From a virus: a stretch of 52,692 bases of DNA. Within the stretch, counting starts at the first letter, position 1. Every line of letters begins with the position of its first letter. The translations under genes and the position numbers were made by a program. Below the pieces are notes generated by a model. That model had not been told where the DNA came from. It did no database searches and saw only the letters and a list, made by a program, of their open reading frames with translations. This document shows positions 14,700 to 21,940 of this stretch, piece by piece. Location: positions 1-52,692 of the IMG/VR virus record IMGVR_UViG_3300014827_000003; one strand, written 5' to 3'.

Positions 14700-16124
14700 G
14701 TGGAAAATTTGGATAATGTTACCCTCTTAGCTTTGGTAGACGCTTTAGTCGAAGACGCTATTAAAAAAATTGATATGCCTGAAGTTCTTACTGGTCCAAG
14801 GGGGATCAAAGGTAAAGACGGTAATGATTTCAATCTAGAAGATCACGCAGAAGAAATATCCAATCTTATAATTTCACACATACCTAAAACATTTGAACTA
14901 TCCGAAGATCAGAAAGCAGAGTTAGTCGGACCTCGTGGACGAGATGGTAAAAATGGTGAAGATGGTAAAGATTACGATTTAGAAGTTTTAAAAGAAGCAG
15001 TAACAAATACAATATTAGAAATACGAGACACCTTAAAATTAAAATTTAATGATTTACTGGAAGAGGATATTGAATCCTTGAGAGGTCCCCGAGGGCTAAA
15101 AGGTAAAGATGGAAATGATTTTATCTTTGAAGATAATTCAGAGGCCATAACTAAAATAATCTCTAATACGATAGACCAAAATAAGGATCACTATAAATTA
15201 AAATTTTGTGACCTAACAGAGGAAGAAACTGAGGGCCTACGAGGACCTAGAGGTCAAAGAGGAAAAGCTGGTAGAGACTTCTCACTAGACGACTCAAAAC
15301 CCTTTATTGAAGAATCCCTAAAAGAAATATTTCAAGCTAATTCTGAAGACCTTAAATTAAAATTTATTAATCTCACAGATGTAGAGAAAGACAGTTTAAA
15401 GCTAAAATTTGATGACCTAACCTTTGATAACAAGTTGGAATTAAAGGGGGCAAGAGGTCAAAAAGGAAAGCAGGGAACTCAGGGAGAAAGCATAGTTGGC
15501 CCTCGTGGCCCTATCGGTCCAGTTGGTCTGCGAGGAATGCAGGGACTCCCCGGAAAAGACACAATTGCTTTTGATGGAAAAGATGGAGCAAACGGGAAAG
15601 ATGCTCCAATAGTTGAAGATGTAAAATTACTAGATAATAAAGATTATATCGCTCTAGAGTTTAACTATAGCGATGGAAGTTCTGTTAAAACTAACGAGAT
15701 AAAACTTCCATTAAAGTCTGCTACTAATATATATAATTCATCTTTTGCTTCACCTCAGTCTGCTGCAAATGTGCTGCTTTCCGGGGTAGTGTGTGACCCT
15801 TCAGTGTATGTAGGGTCTGCAGTATATATTGATAATAGTGGAACAGCCTTTAATGCAATAGCTACATCTATGGCAACTTCAAATGTTATAGGGATAGTGG
15901 AAAGTAAGCAGGGGTCTGGGCTTTGTACAATAAGGTTTTTAGGGGTATCTGGAAATATTTATTCGGGGTTAGACACTACCCAAGAATATTTTTTAAGTGA
16001 TACAGTACCAGGAGCAATAACAACGGCCATAATAAGTTCTGGGAATATCATATTAAAGTTAGGTCAACCTTTTAGCAGTTCCTCTTTCCTTGTACTTAAG
16101 GGAACAAGGATATTAAAAGTATGA
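14700..16124 (+). CDS. Collagen-like head/neck fibre
   Basis: 474 residues. Short Gly-X-Y blocks (GPRGIKGKDGND, GPRGRDGKNGEDGKD, GPRGLKGKDGND, GPRGQRGKAGRD, GARGQKGKQGTQG and a longer GPRGPIGPVGLRGMQGLPGKD) alternate with 30-40-residue helical modules containing LKLKFxDLTEE. The C-terminal 130 residues are a beta-rich head domain. It probably forms trimeric triple-helical whiskers on the capsid or neck. The frame starts at GTG 14700; TTG 14709 with AGGTGG upstream is an alternative. It is followed by an ATGA overlap. Confidence 0.8.
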   Translation: MENLDNVTLLALVDALVEDAIKKIDMPEVLTGPRGIKGKDGNDFNLEDHAEEISNLIISHIPKTFELSEDQKAELVGPRGRDGKNGEDGKDYDLEVLKEAVTNTILEIRDTLKLKFNDLLEEDIESLRGPRGLKGKDGNDFIFEDNSEAITKIISNTIDQNKDHYKLKFCDLTEEETEGLRGPRGQRGKAGRDFSLDDSKPFIEESLKEIFQANSEDLKLKFINLTDVEKDSLKLKFDDLTFDNKLELKGARGQKGKQGTQGESIVGPRGPIGPVGLRGMQGLPGKDTIAFDGKDGANGKDAPIVEDVKLLDNKDYIALEFNYSDGSSVKTNEIKLPLKSATNIYNSSFASPQSAANVLLSGVVCDPSVYVGSAVYIDNSGTAFNAIATSMATSNVIGIVESKQGSGLCTIRFLGVSGNIYSGLDTTQEYFLSDTVPGAITTAIISSGNIILKLGQPFSSSSFLVLKGTRILKV

Positions 16125-16570
16125 CAATCATAAGAAAACCTCTAGTACTAATTGGCAATGATATAAAAGAACTTCCAGTTGACGATAGCCTAGATATATC
16201 GGCCTCCTCACTAAGAATTATTAGAATAGCTACTGAAGGCATTGTATCTGGGGAATTAGTTAAATCCGATTCCCCTACAAATGTTAGCCTTGCCAATAAT
16301 GACCTATTATCGAGGGATGCAGTTGTTCTTGGAGTTGCTGTAAATAGTGCATTGGCAGGAGAGCAAGTAGTCATATTACTGATGGGAGTTCTTTCAAATA
16401 CTGCCTACTCAATCGTCACTTTAAATACTTTGTTATTTTTAGATGTTGCAGGAGGAATAACTGATGTACGGCCAGTGGCCCCAGCAGCAAAATACTTAAC
16501 CTCTGTGGGGAAATCCCTCGGGGGAAATTCTATATTCATTCAAATATCTGACCCAAGAAAATTATCATAG
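16121..16570 (+). CDS. Fibre-associated beta-domain protein
   Basis: 149 residues, starting in an ATGA overlap with the collagen-like gene. It reads like the C-terminal beta domain of that protein (IATEGIVSGELVKSDSPTNV, VLGVAVNSALAGEQVVILLM, SVGKSLGGNSIFIQIS), the kind of domain found on phage head fibres. The overlap suggests a tip or partner of the fibre. The function is inferred. Confidence 0.6.
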   Translation: MTIIRKPLVLIGNDIKELPVDDSLDISASSLRIIRIATEGIVSGELVKSDSPTNVSLANNDLLSRDAVVLGVAVNSALAGEQVVILLMGVLSNTAYSIVTLNTLLFLDVAGGITDVRPVAPAAKYLTSVGKSLGGNSIFIQISDPRKLS

Positions 16571-16579
16571 GAAAGCATA

Positions 16580-16924
16580 ATGGCAACTACAACTAGAAAG
16601 AAGAAAAAAGCAGTAGAAGAGAAAATTTTAAGCCCAGATGAGCATAGAGCAGTAGAGAAAATGCCACTAGTAATTGAAAATGCTAAATTGCTTATGGCAT
16701 TAGAAGAACAAGCTTTGAAAAATATGTTGTTAGAGCTACGACTGCTAGAGCAAAAGATAGAGAAACAGAAAATAATTGTCTCAGAACGTCACTCAAGATA
16801 CAATTCTGAGAAGGAAAGATATGGCCTAGTTATTGGCGATATTATGAAAAGCCACAAATTAGACAGTGAGAAATTTAGTTATAATAATGATACAAGATTG
16901 TTAGGAATAGACGATAAAAAATAA
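16580..16924 (+). CDS. Coiled-coil hypothetical protein
   Basis: 114 residues: a basic N-terminus (TTRKKKKAVEEK), a long heptad helix (LLMALEEQALKNMLLELRLL onward) and a polar tail. AGGAAA precedes the ATG. It lies between the fibre genes and the neck adaptor and has the same orientation. No family recognised; possibly structural. Confidence 0.6.
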   Translation: MATTTRKKKKAVEEKILSPDEHRAVEKMPLVIENAKLLMALEEQALKNMLLELRLLEQKIEKQKIIVSERHSRYNSEKERYGLVIGDIMKSHKLDSEKFSYNNDTRLLGIDDKK

Positions 16925-16933
16925 GGATATGGT

Positions 16934-17605
16934 ATGCTAGTAACACTATCAGATATGAAATTGTATTTAGGAATAACGGACACAACTAAGGATACTTTCC
17001 TAAACCAACAAATAGCTTTAATCTCGGATACGATTGAAGCTTACTGCTCCAGAAAATTTGCTTCAACTCAATATATTCAAACCTTCTACCGAGAAGAATT
17101 AGAGGATTTGGGATTAACAGTGAATGAGGTAGTGTGCTACCACTTTCCACTTATCTCCGTAGATAATATTATTACTAAACAACTAGACACCGATGTAGGA
17201 GAAGCTGTAACAGATTATAGAATTCACAAACCTTCTGCAAAAATAATTAAGAAAAGATTTCTAACCTCATATACTCTTCCTTTATTTTATTATGGGAATA
17301 ACATCTTAGAAGTAACCTATACAGCAGGATACGCAACCATCCCTGCGACAGTAACTCAAGTTGTTTATGATCTTGTTAAAGAGCGATTTAATAAAATGAC
17401 AAACGGTATTGATTTAAATTTTGGATCAGATGTTCAAAGCATTGCTATCCCAGGAGTAATCAATATTCAATATGATTTTAAATTGCAAAATAATAAGAGA
17501 GATTCTGCTTTTGGAGTTATCTTAGGGAATAGTGCAAACGTGCTAGATTTCTATAGAAGTGAGAGAGCAGTAGTAGGAAGCTTACGATTAGCTTATGTAG
17601 AATAA
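16934..17605 (+). CDS. Head-tail adaptor, gp6-like
   Basis: 223 residues. The N-terminus LVTLSDMKLYLGITDTTKD, followed by LISDTIEAYCSRKF, is typical of HK97 gp6-like adaptors, and FPLISVDNI and ILEVTYTAGYATIP are standard later segments. It forms the ring under the portal. AAGGA is six bases upstream of the ATG. Confidence 0.85.
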   Translation: MLVTLSDMKLYLGITDTTKDTFLNQQIALISDTIEAYCSRKFASTQYIQTFYREELEDLGLTVNEVVCYHFPLISVDNIITKQLDTDVGEAVTDYRIHKPSAKIIKKRFLTSYTLPLFYYGNNILEVTYTAGYATIPATVTQVVYDLVKERFNKMTNGIDLNFGSDVQSIAIPGVINIQYDFKLQNNKRDSAFGVILGNSANVLDFYRSERAVVGSLRLAYVE

Positions 17606-17615
17606 GGATAATTTT

Positions 17616-18248
17616 ATGGTAGATAGTTTGGCCAATGCTTTTAATTTAGTTACAAAATTACATTCTCGGTCAGCTACCATTGAACGCCCTGGTTCCTCGG
17701 AGCTAGTCAATGGAGTAGTTCCATCAATATCAGCTAGCTTGACTTCAAATATCTCGGAAGGACTAGTATATATCGAGGGGGTCAGAATAGTTATCCCGAT
17801 TACCTCCAATACCTATACTTTAAGTAAAGACACATATTTGGATATTACACCAATTGGAATTTTAACTTTTATAGAAGTTGCTAATGGTACTGCTGCTCCA
17901 GCAATCACAGCATTAAATATTAGGATAGCTAAAATAGTTACTGATGCAACATCAATAACAAGTGTAGTGATGCTTAGAACACCTAAAGCTATCTACAAAA
18001 TAAATCCTGTAAATATTAGAATCACTCCTGGGAATTATTCTAGAAATCTCGGAGCTCCTGAAGAAATAATAATAACTGGAAGAGAGTTTGTTATCTCTAA
18101 GAAGAACTTAGATGAGGTCTATTTTCCATCTTTAAAGAGAGGGGATAGAATAAAGGACTCAGAACTAGGGTATATAATTCTGTCAGACATAAATGAGATG
18201 TATGGATTCGGTGGAAGCATTATCGGATACCGAGTGAGATCTAGCTGA
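17616..18248 (+). CDS. Head-tail stopper with an inserted beta domain
   Basis: 210 residues. The two ends fit a head-closure or stopper protein: N-terminal FNLVTKLHSRSATIERPGSS and C-terminal ITGREFVISKKNLDEVYFPS with LKRGDRIKDSELGYIILSDI. Between them, about residues 40-130 (GLVYIEGVRIVIPI, SKDTYLDITPIG, IRIAKIVTDATSITSVVML) form a separate beta module like those on phage fibres. I read it as an insertion. The next ATG overlaps the stop. Confidence 0.7.
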   Translation: MVDSLANAFNLVTKLHSRSATIERPGSSELVNGVVPSISASLTSNISEGLVYIEGVRIVIPITSNTYTLSKDTYLDITPIGILTFIEVANGTAAPAITALNIRIAKIVTDATSITSVVMLRTPKAIYKINPVNIRITPGNYSRNLGAPEEIIITGREFVISKKNLDEVYFPSLKRGDRIKDSELGYIILSDINEMYGFGGSIIGYRVRSS

Positions 18249-19081
18249 TGGGGAATGCAAGTGTAACTTTTGAAGTTTATGATGGTGGGAAACTTAGACA
18301 AGATTGGACTATTGAAGCTGACTTAACTAACGAACTCACGTTAAAAGATTTAAGAAACACCTTAAAGTTAATGATAATTGAAACGGCCAATGCTACCTTC
18401 GAAGAAGAACTAGCACTAGGGTTTGATAAAGGTGCAACAGTATTTGTAGATAAAAACCCTAGAAAACTTTTAGCCGATGTAGACCCTTTCGGAAGAGTTG
18501 ATATAGTAGCTCGTCAAAATATGTCTGAAATTTTAATGTACATCTACAATAAAATTATAGAAAAATCTCCAGTTAAAACTGGAAAATATATAAGTGAAAA
18601 TGTCGTGTTCGTAAACAACATACAAGTTGCGGATAATCCAGCTCAGTTAAAATCCTACCTGGAGGGTTTAGACTTTCTCAGTAAGGATAAAATACGATTT
18701 GTGAACTTGGCACCGTATGCTAGAAAATTAGAAAGGTACGCTGTGACCAAAGATAAAAAAGCCGTACCTAAAATTAATAAAAAGAAAGATAGAAGCTATT
18801 TAGGATCTGACTCCTTATTACCAAATGGTGTTTATGCTTTAACCTCTAGGCTGGCCATATCTCAATACGGGAAGAATGCCTTTATACAGTTCTCCTTTAT
18901 TGATGGAGAACAAATAAGCGGAGTAGCTACTTCGGCCAAAGGGGCAGCAATCAATAGATATAAAAACGGTAAAGGTAGTGGTAGAAAGAGTAGTGACAGA
19001 ACTGGAAAATCTTATTTCTATCCTAGCATTACGGTAAGCGTAATTGGGTCAGCAATCTTAACTCAAGGGGATCTTCAATGA
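18248..19081 (+). CDS. Neck/tail completion protein, HK97 gp10-like
   Basis: 277 residues. The motif IIEKSPVKTGKYISENVVF is the SPVxTGxL(R)xS signature of the HK97 gp10 group. The protein is longer than the usual 110-150 residues, with an extra N-terminal domain of about 90 residues and a Gly/Ser/Lys-rich stretch near residue 245. It is coupled to both neighbours by overlaps. Confidence 0.75.
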   Translation: MGNASVTFEVYDGGKLRQDWTIEADLTNELTLKDLRNTLKLMIIETANATFEEELALGFDKGATVFVDKNPRKLLADVDPFGRVDIVARQNMSEILMYIYNKIIEKSPVKTGKYISENVVFVNNIQVADNPAQLKSYLEGLDFLSKDKIRFVNLAPYARKLERYAVTKDKKAVPKINKKKDRSYLGSDSLLPNGVYALTSRLAISQYGKNAFIQFSFIDGEQISGVATSAKGAAINRYKNGKGSGRKSSDRTGKSYFYPSITVSVIGSAILTQGDLQ

Positions 19082-19530
19082 GTAGTCAATATGTGAGAGA
19101 TTCCATTATAGCCTTTATTGGCACTGAAATCCCTGGAGAAAAGTTAGTGGATTTCACGGCCGAGTTTGAAGAGCTATCCGACTTTCTGGAATACAATAAC
19201 ATTGGGCCTGGAGATAATTGGATTGCGGTCCAGTTTGTCGGGTCAGAAGAGATCCCCGTAGATGTTCGTGGAACAAATACAAAAGGAACTTACCGAGAAA
19301 TTGGCTTGGTGCATATCCACGTTGTATCGGTTGCCAGATTGGGTGGACACAATGATATACTAACTAGGGCAGAGGCCATTAGAGATAAATTTAGAGGTCA
19401 GAGAATTGACACTATTTTAATCGAAAGTGTTTCTCCTCCCAATTTTGGGACAGGAATAGCATTAAACTTTTCAGGTGGATATACTGCTGCTACATTTAAT
19501 ATCGGGTTTCAAAGAGATCTTAATTTATAA
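19078..19530 (+). CDS. Tail terminator protein
   Basis: 150 residues in an ATGA overlap with the gp10-like gene. The order adaptor, stopper, gp10-like, terminator, tube is the standard siphovirus neck. The sequence (WIAVQFVGSEEIPVDVRG, HIHVVSVARLGGHNDILTRA, IRDKFRG) fits the gpU/DUF4128-like terminator fold that caps the tail tube. Confidence 0.75.
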   Translation: MSSQYVRDSIIAFIGTEIPGEKLVDFTAEFEELSDFLEYNNIGPGDNWIAVQFVGSEEIPVDVRGTNTKGTYREIGLVHIHVVSVARLGGHNDILTRAEAIRDKFRGQRIDTILIESVSPPNFGTGIALNFSGGYTAATFNIGFQRDLNL

Positions 19531-19542
19531 GGGGAAAACATA

Positions 19543-21018
19543 ATGAGTTCATCTAACCTCGTCCAAGTATCATTCGTAGAAGAAGTAATAGTAGGTGTAA
19601 CACCCTCACTACAAGCTTTTTTAGTTGTTCAAGATTTAACATATACTGCAGATGCAATTGGTGAAGGTGGAAACGCAATCTCGATTACATACACAACTGG
19701 TGGAGTTGCAGGATCAGAAGTAGTAACAGTTGTAGGAAGTGCAATTTCAGTACAAATAGCTTCAGGTATCTCTACTGCAACTCAAGTTAAAGCAGCAGTA
19801 GACTTATCAGTAGCAGCTTCAGCTTTAATATCAGTAGCAATCTCAGGAGTAGGTACAACAGCTCAAGTTTCAGCTTCTCTATTAGAACTACAGAGTGGGA
19901 TTGGTGATTTAACTCAAGCTAGATTTACTAACGAAAGTTTATCTGCTACACCAGGAACAACTGAATCAAAACAACTAAGAACAGATCGTATGTCAAGTGG
20001 ACAAGTTGTTACTGGTTTGACAGTGGAAGGCTCGCTTAATTTTGAATTAGCTAAAGAAGATGCAGTAGATAAATTGATGGCAGGAGCAATGTTAAATGCA
20101 TGGGACGTTCTCGCTCCAGTTACAGTTAATTTAACAATCACAGCAGCTTCAAAACATATCACAAGAGCAACTGGTGATTGGTCCGCAGCTTTAGTTATCG
20201 GAGATATTATAACTCTTTCTGGATTCTCAAATGCTGCAAACAATACTCAAGTGCAAATTGTAGAATTTATTTCTCCTACAGTTATTAGAGTTGTAGCTAA
20301 TGGAATTATAGTAGATGAAGCTGCTACAGCAAACATTTATACTCGCGCAGACAAATTAACAATCGGATCACATATTAAATCTTTTTCAATGGAAAAAGTA
20401 TTTACTGACTTAACAACTAAAGCTCTTATCTATAAGGGACAAGTTGTAAATGCAATGGATTTAAAAGTTGCTTATGGTTCAATTATCGAAGGAACTTTCG
20501 GATTTACTGGAACTAAATACGAATCAGTAAGTGCAGCAGTAGATTTTATTTCATACCAAAAAACTGTCATTCCAGCAGCTACAACTAACTCAATGAACGG
20601 TTCAATTGATATGCCTTTCATCAACTCAGATGTTCTTGGAACACTTGATGAAGTTTCATTTTGTATCCAATCAGTAAGTTTGGCTTTGGCAAACAACTAC
20701 CAAGCTCAAACCTGTATTGGAGAAGCTGCTCCTAAAGCCCACACTCCGGGACAAGCTGCAATCTCAATTGATATGAGTACATATCTTTCAGATGTAAACT
20801 GGAGCATCATTGGTAAAAAATTAACTCAAGCCCCTTTTGCTCTTGGGTTCATGGTTAAGAATATCGATGGATGGTACGGATTTTATCTTCCTGCCCTGCA
20901 AGTGTCTTTCCCTGACCCTTCAACTGGTGGCGCGAATCAACAAATTTCACTAGCAATGAAAGGAGTCGCTAAGGTCGGAGCTAGCGGAGAGTCTGCTTTA
21001 GTAATTTACAGAAGCTAA
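19543..21018 (+). CDS. Major tail tube protein with extra domain
   Basis: 491 residues. The tube core begins SSNLVQVSFVEEV and resumes at RFTNESLSATPGTTESKQLR, TDRMSSGQVVTG and NFELAKEDAVDKLM, a familiar tail tube signature. Between them, about residues 23-125 (GEGGNAISITYTTGGVAGSE and onward) are an inserted beta-sandwich module common in phage structural proteins, probably exposed on the tail. AAGGGG precedes the ATG. A strong terminator follows at 21101. Confidence 0.85.
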   Translation: MSSSNLVQVSFVEEVIVGVTPSLQAFLVVQDLTYTADAIGEGGNAISITYTTGGVAGSEVVTVVGSAISVQIASGISTATQVKAAVDLSVAASALISVAISGVGTTAQVSASLLELQSGIGDLTQARFTNESLSATPGTTESKQLRTDRMSSGQVVTGLTVEGSLNFELAKEDAVDKLMAGAMLNAWDVLAPVTVNLTITAASKHITRATGDWSAALVIGDIITLSGFSNAANNTQVQIVEFISPTVIRVVANGIIVDEAATANIYTRADKLTIGSHIKSFSMEKVFTDLTTKALIYKGQVVNAMDLKVAYGSIIEGTFGFTGTKYESVSAAVDFISYQKTVIPAATTNSMNGSIDMPFINSDVLGTLDEVSFCIQSVSLALANNYQAQTCIGEAAPKAHTPGQAAISIDMSTYLSDVNWSIIGKKLTQAPFALGFMVKNIDGWYGFYLPALQVSFPDPSTGGANQQISLAMKGVAKVGASGESALVIYRS

Positions 21019-21100
21019 TTAACAAGTGAGAATATTGCTAGGCTTCCTTTTTCGCTATAGCAATTATCACTTACCAGTGATTTCCCTAAAAAAGCCTATT

Positions 21101-21130
21101 GGCCCTAAAGAAATTTAGGGCCTTTCTTTT
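21101..21130 (+). terminator. Strong terminator after the tail tube gene
   Basis: GGCCCTAAA (21101-21109), loop GAAA, TTTAGGGCC (21114-21122), then TTTCTTTT. The preceding 21025-21075 also holds an imperfect inverted repeat (AGTGAGAATATTGCTA with TAGCAATTATCACT). Confidence 0.88.
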
Positions 21131-21131
21131 C

Positions 21132-21160
21132 TTGACTATCCATACCTAGCAACTAAAAAT
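21132..21160 (+). promoter_or_regulatory. Possible promoter for the tail operon
   Basis: TTGACT (21132-21137) and AAAAAT (21155-21160), spaced by 17 bases, lie between the terminator and the tail chaperone gene. The -10 is weak. It would restart transcription after the terminator. Confidence 0.3.
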
Positions 21161-21200
21161 AGATCATTGAAATAAAAAATGGTCTTTACGGAGTTGTAAA

Positions 21201-21596
21201 ATGAAAACAAATTTAGATTCTCTCTACAAAACTGATACTAAATTAGAGTCAGAAGGTATCTGGTTAAATCTATCTAGCAATGTAGGTTTCCTTGTTAAAA
21301 GATTCGGGGGATCAAATAGCCCTAAAGTTAAAGCAGCTATGGCCAGACTCTATAAACCATTCGCAAGAATGATCGAAAATGACACAATGCCGGAAGCAGA
21401 ACAGAAAAGAATTATGATTAGAATTTTTGTTGAGGCCTCAGTTATCGATTGGAAAGGAATTGAGATTGATGGAAAACTAACTCCTTATTCTTCGGATATT
21501 GCAGTTAAGTTTTTCGAGAATCTTCCAGAAGTATTTGACACAATTATGAAATACGCTTCTGACTATGCTAATTTCAAGGAAGATGTGGGAAACTAA
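21201..21596 (+). CDS. Tail assembly chaperone (gpG-like)
   Basis: 131 residues. The position between the tube and the tape measure and the pattern MARLYKPFARMIENDT, WKGIEIDGKLTPYSS and NLPEVFDTIMKYASDY fit the gpG-type chaperone that coats the tape measure during tail assembly. A slippery heptamer sits at its last codons, so part of the product should be extended in the -1 frame through the next gene. Confidence 0.8.
   Translation: MKTNLDSLYKTDTKLESEGIWLNLSSNVGFLVKRFGGSNSPKVKAAMARLYKPFARMIENDTMPEAEQKRIMIRIFVEASVIDWKGIEIDGKLTPYSSDIAVKFFENLPEVFDTIMKYASDYANFKEDVGN
21587..21593 (+). promoter_or_regulatory. Programmed -1 frameshift site GGGAAAC
   Basis: G GGA AAC in the zero frame is immediately followed by the TAA stop and obeys the X XXY YYZ rule. 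After a -1 slip the frame reads CTA ATG GCC and continues through the downstream gene to 21940, giving a fusion of about 246 residues. Lambda uses GGGAAAG at the same place between G and T. Confidence 0.75.
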
Positions 21597-21940
21597 TGGC
21601 CCGATGGGTTGAATGGGTAAATGAGTGGGGAGATAAAATAAATAGTGGCTGGTATGATAAGCTGCTCTCCCAAGGAAAGATTAAGCCCAAGGATATTCAA
21701 CCCAACGTAGAGCCTTTTGCGTTCTATAGGGATGCTTTTATAGAGCTATCTACTTGTCGCAACGGGGAAGGGCCAATACCTTTTACATCTCTTCTGGAAT
21801 ACTTTAATATTTACAAAGAAGATGAGGATGACTTTGAAGATTTTCTTCATATTATCCGAGCAATGGACAGTAAGCTATTGGATCACTTAAATGCCAAAAA
21901 GACTGCTGTAACTACTCAAGGGAATACTAATGGGTCTTAG
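21596..21940 (+). CDS. Tail assembly chaperone extension (gpT-like)
   Basis: 114 residues in the -1 frame relative to the gene before it, beginning in a TAATG overlap. The sequence (WVEWVNEWGDKINSGWYDKL, PFAFYRDAFIELSTC) fits a gpT-like domain that binds tail tube subunits. By analogy with lambda it acts mainly as the C-terminal part of the frameshift fusion; independent initiation cannot be excluded. Its end overlaps the tape measure start. Confidence 0.7.
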   Translation: MARWVEWVNEWGDKINSGWYDKLLSQGKIKPKDIQPNVEPFAFYRDAFIELSTCRNGEGPIPFTSLLEYFNIYKEDEDDFEDFLHIIRAMDSKLLDHLNAKKTAVTTQGNTNGS

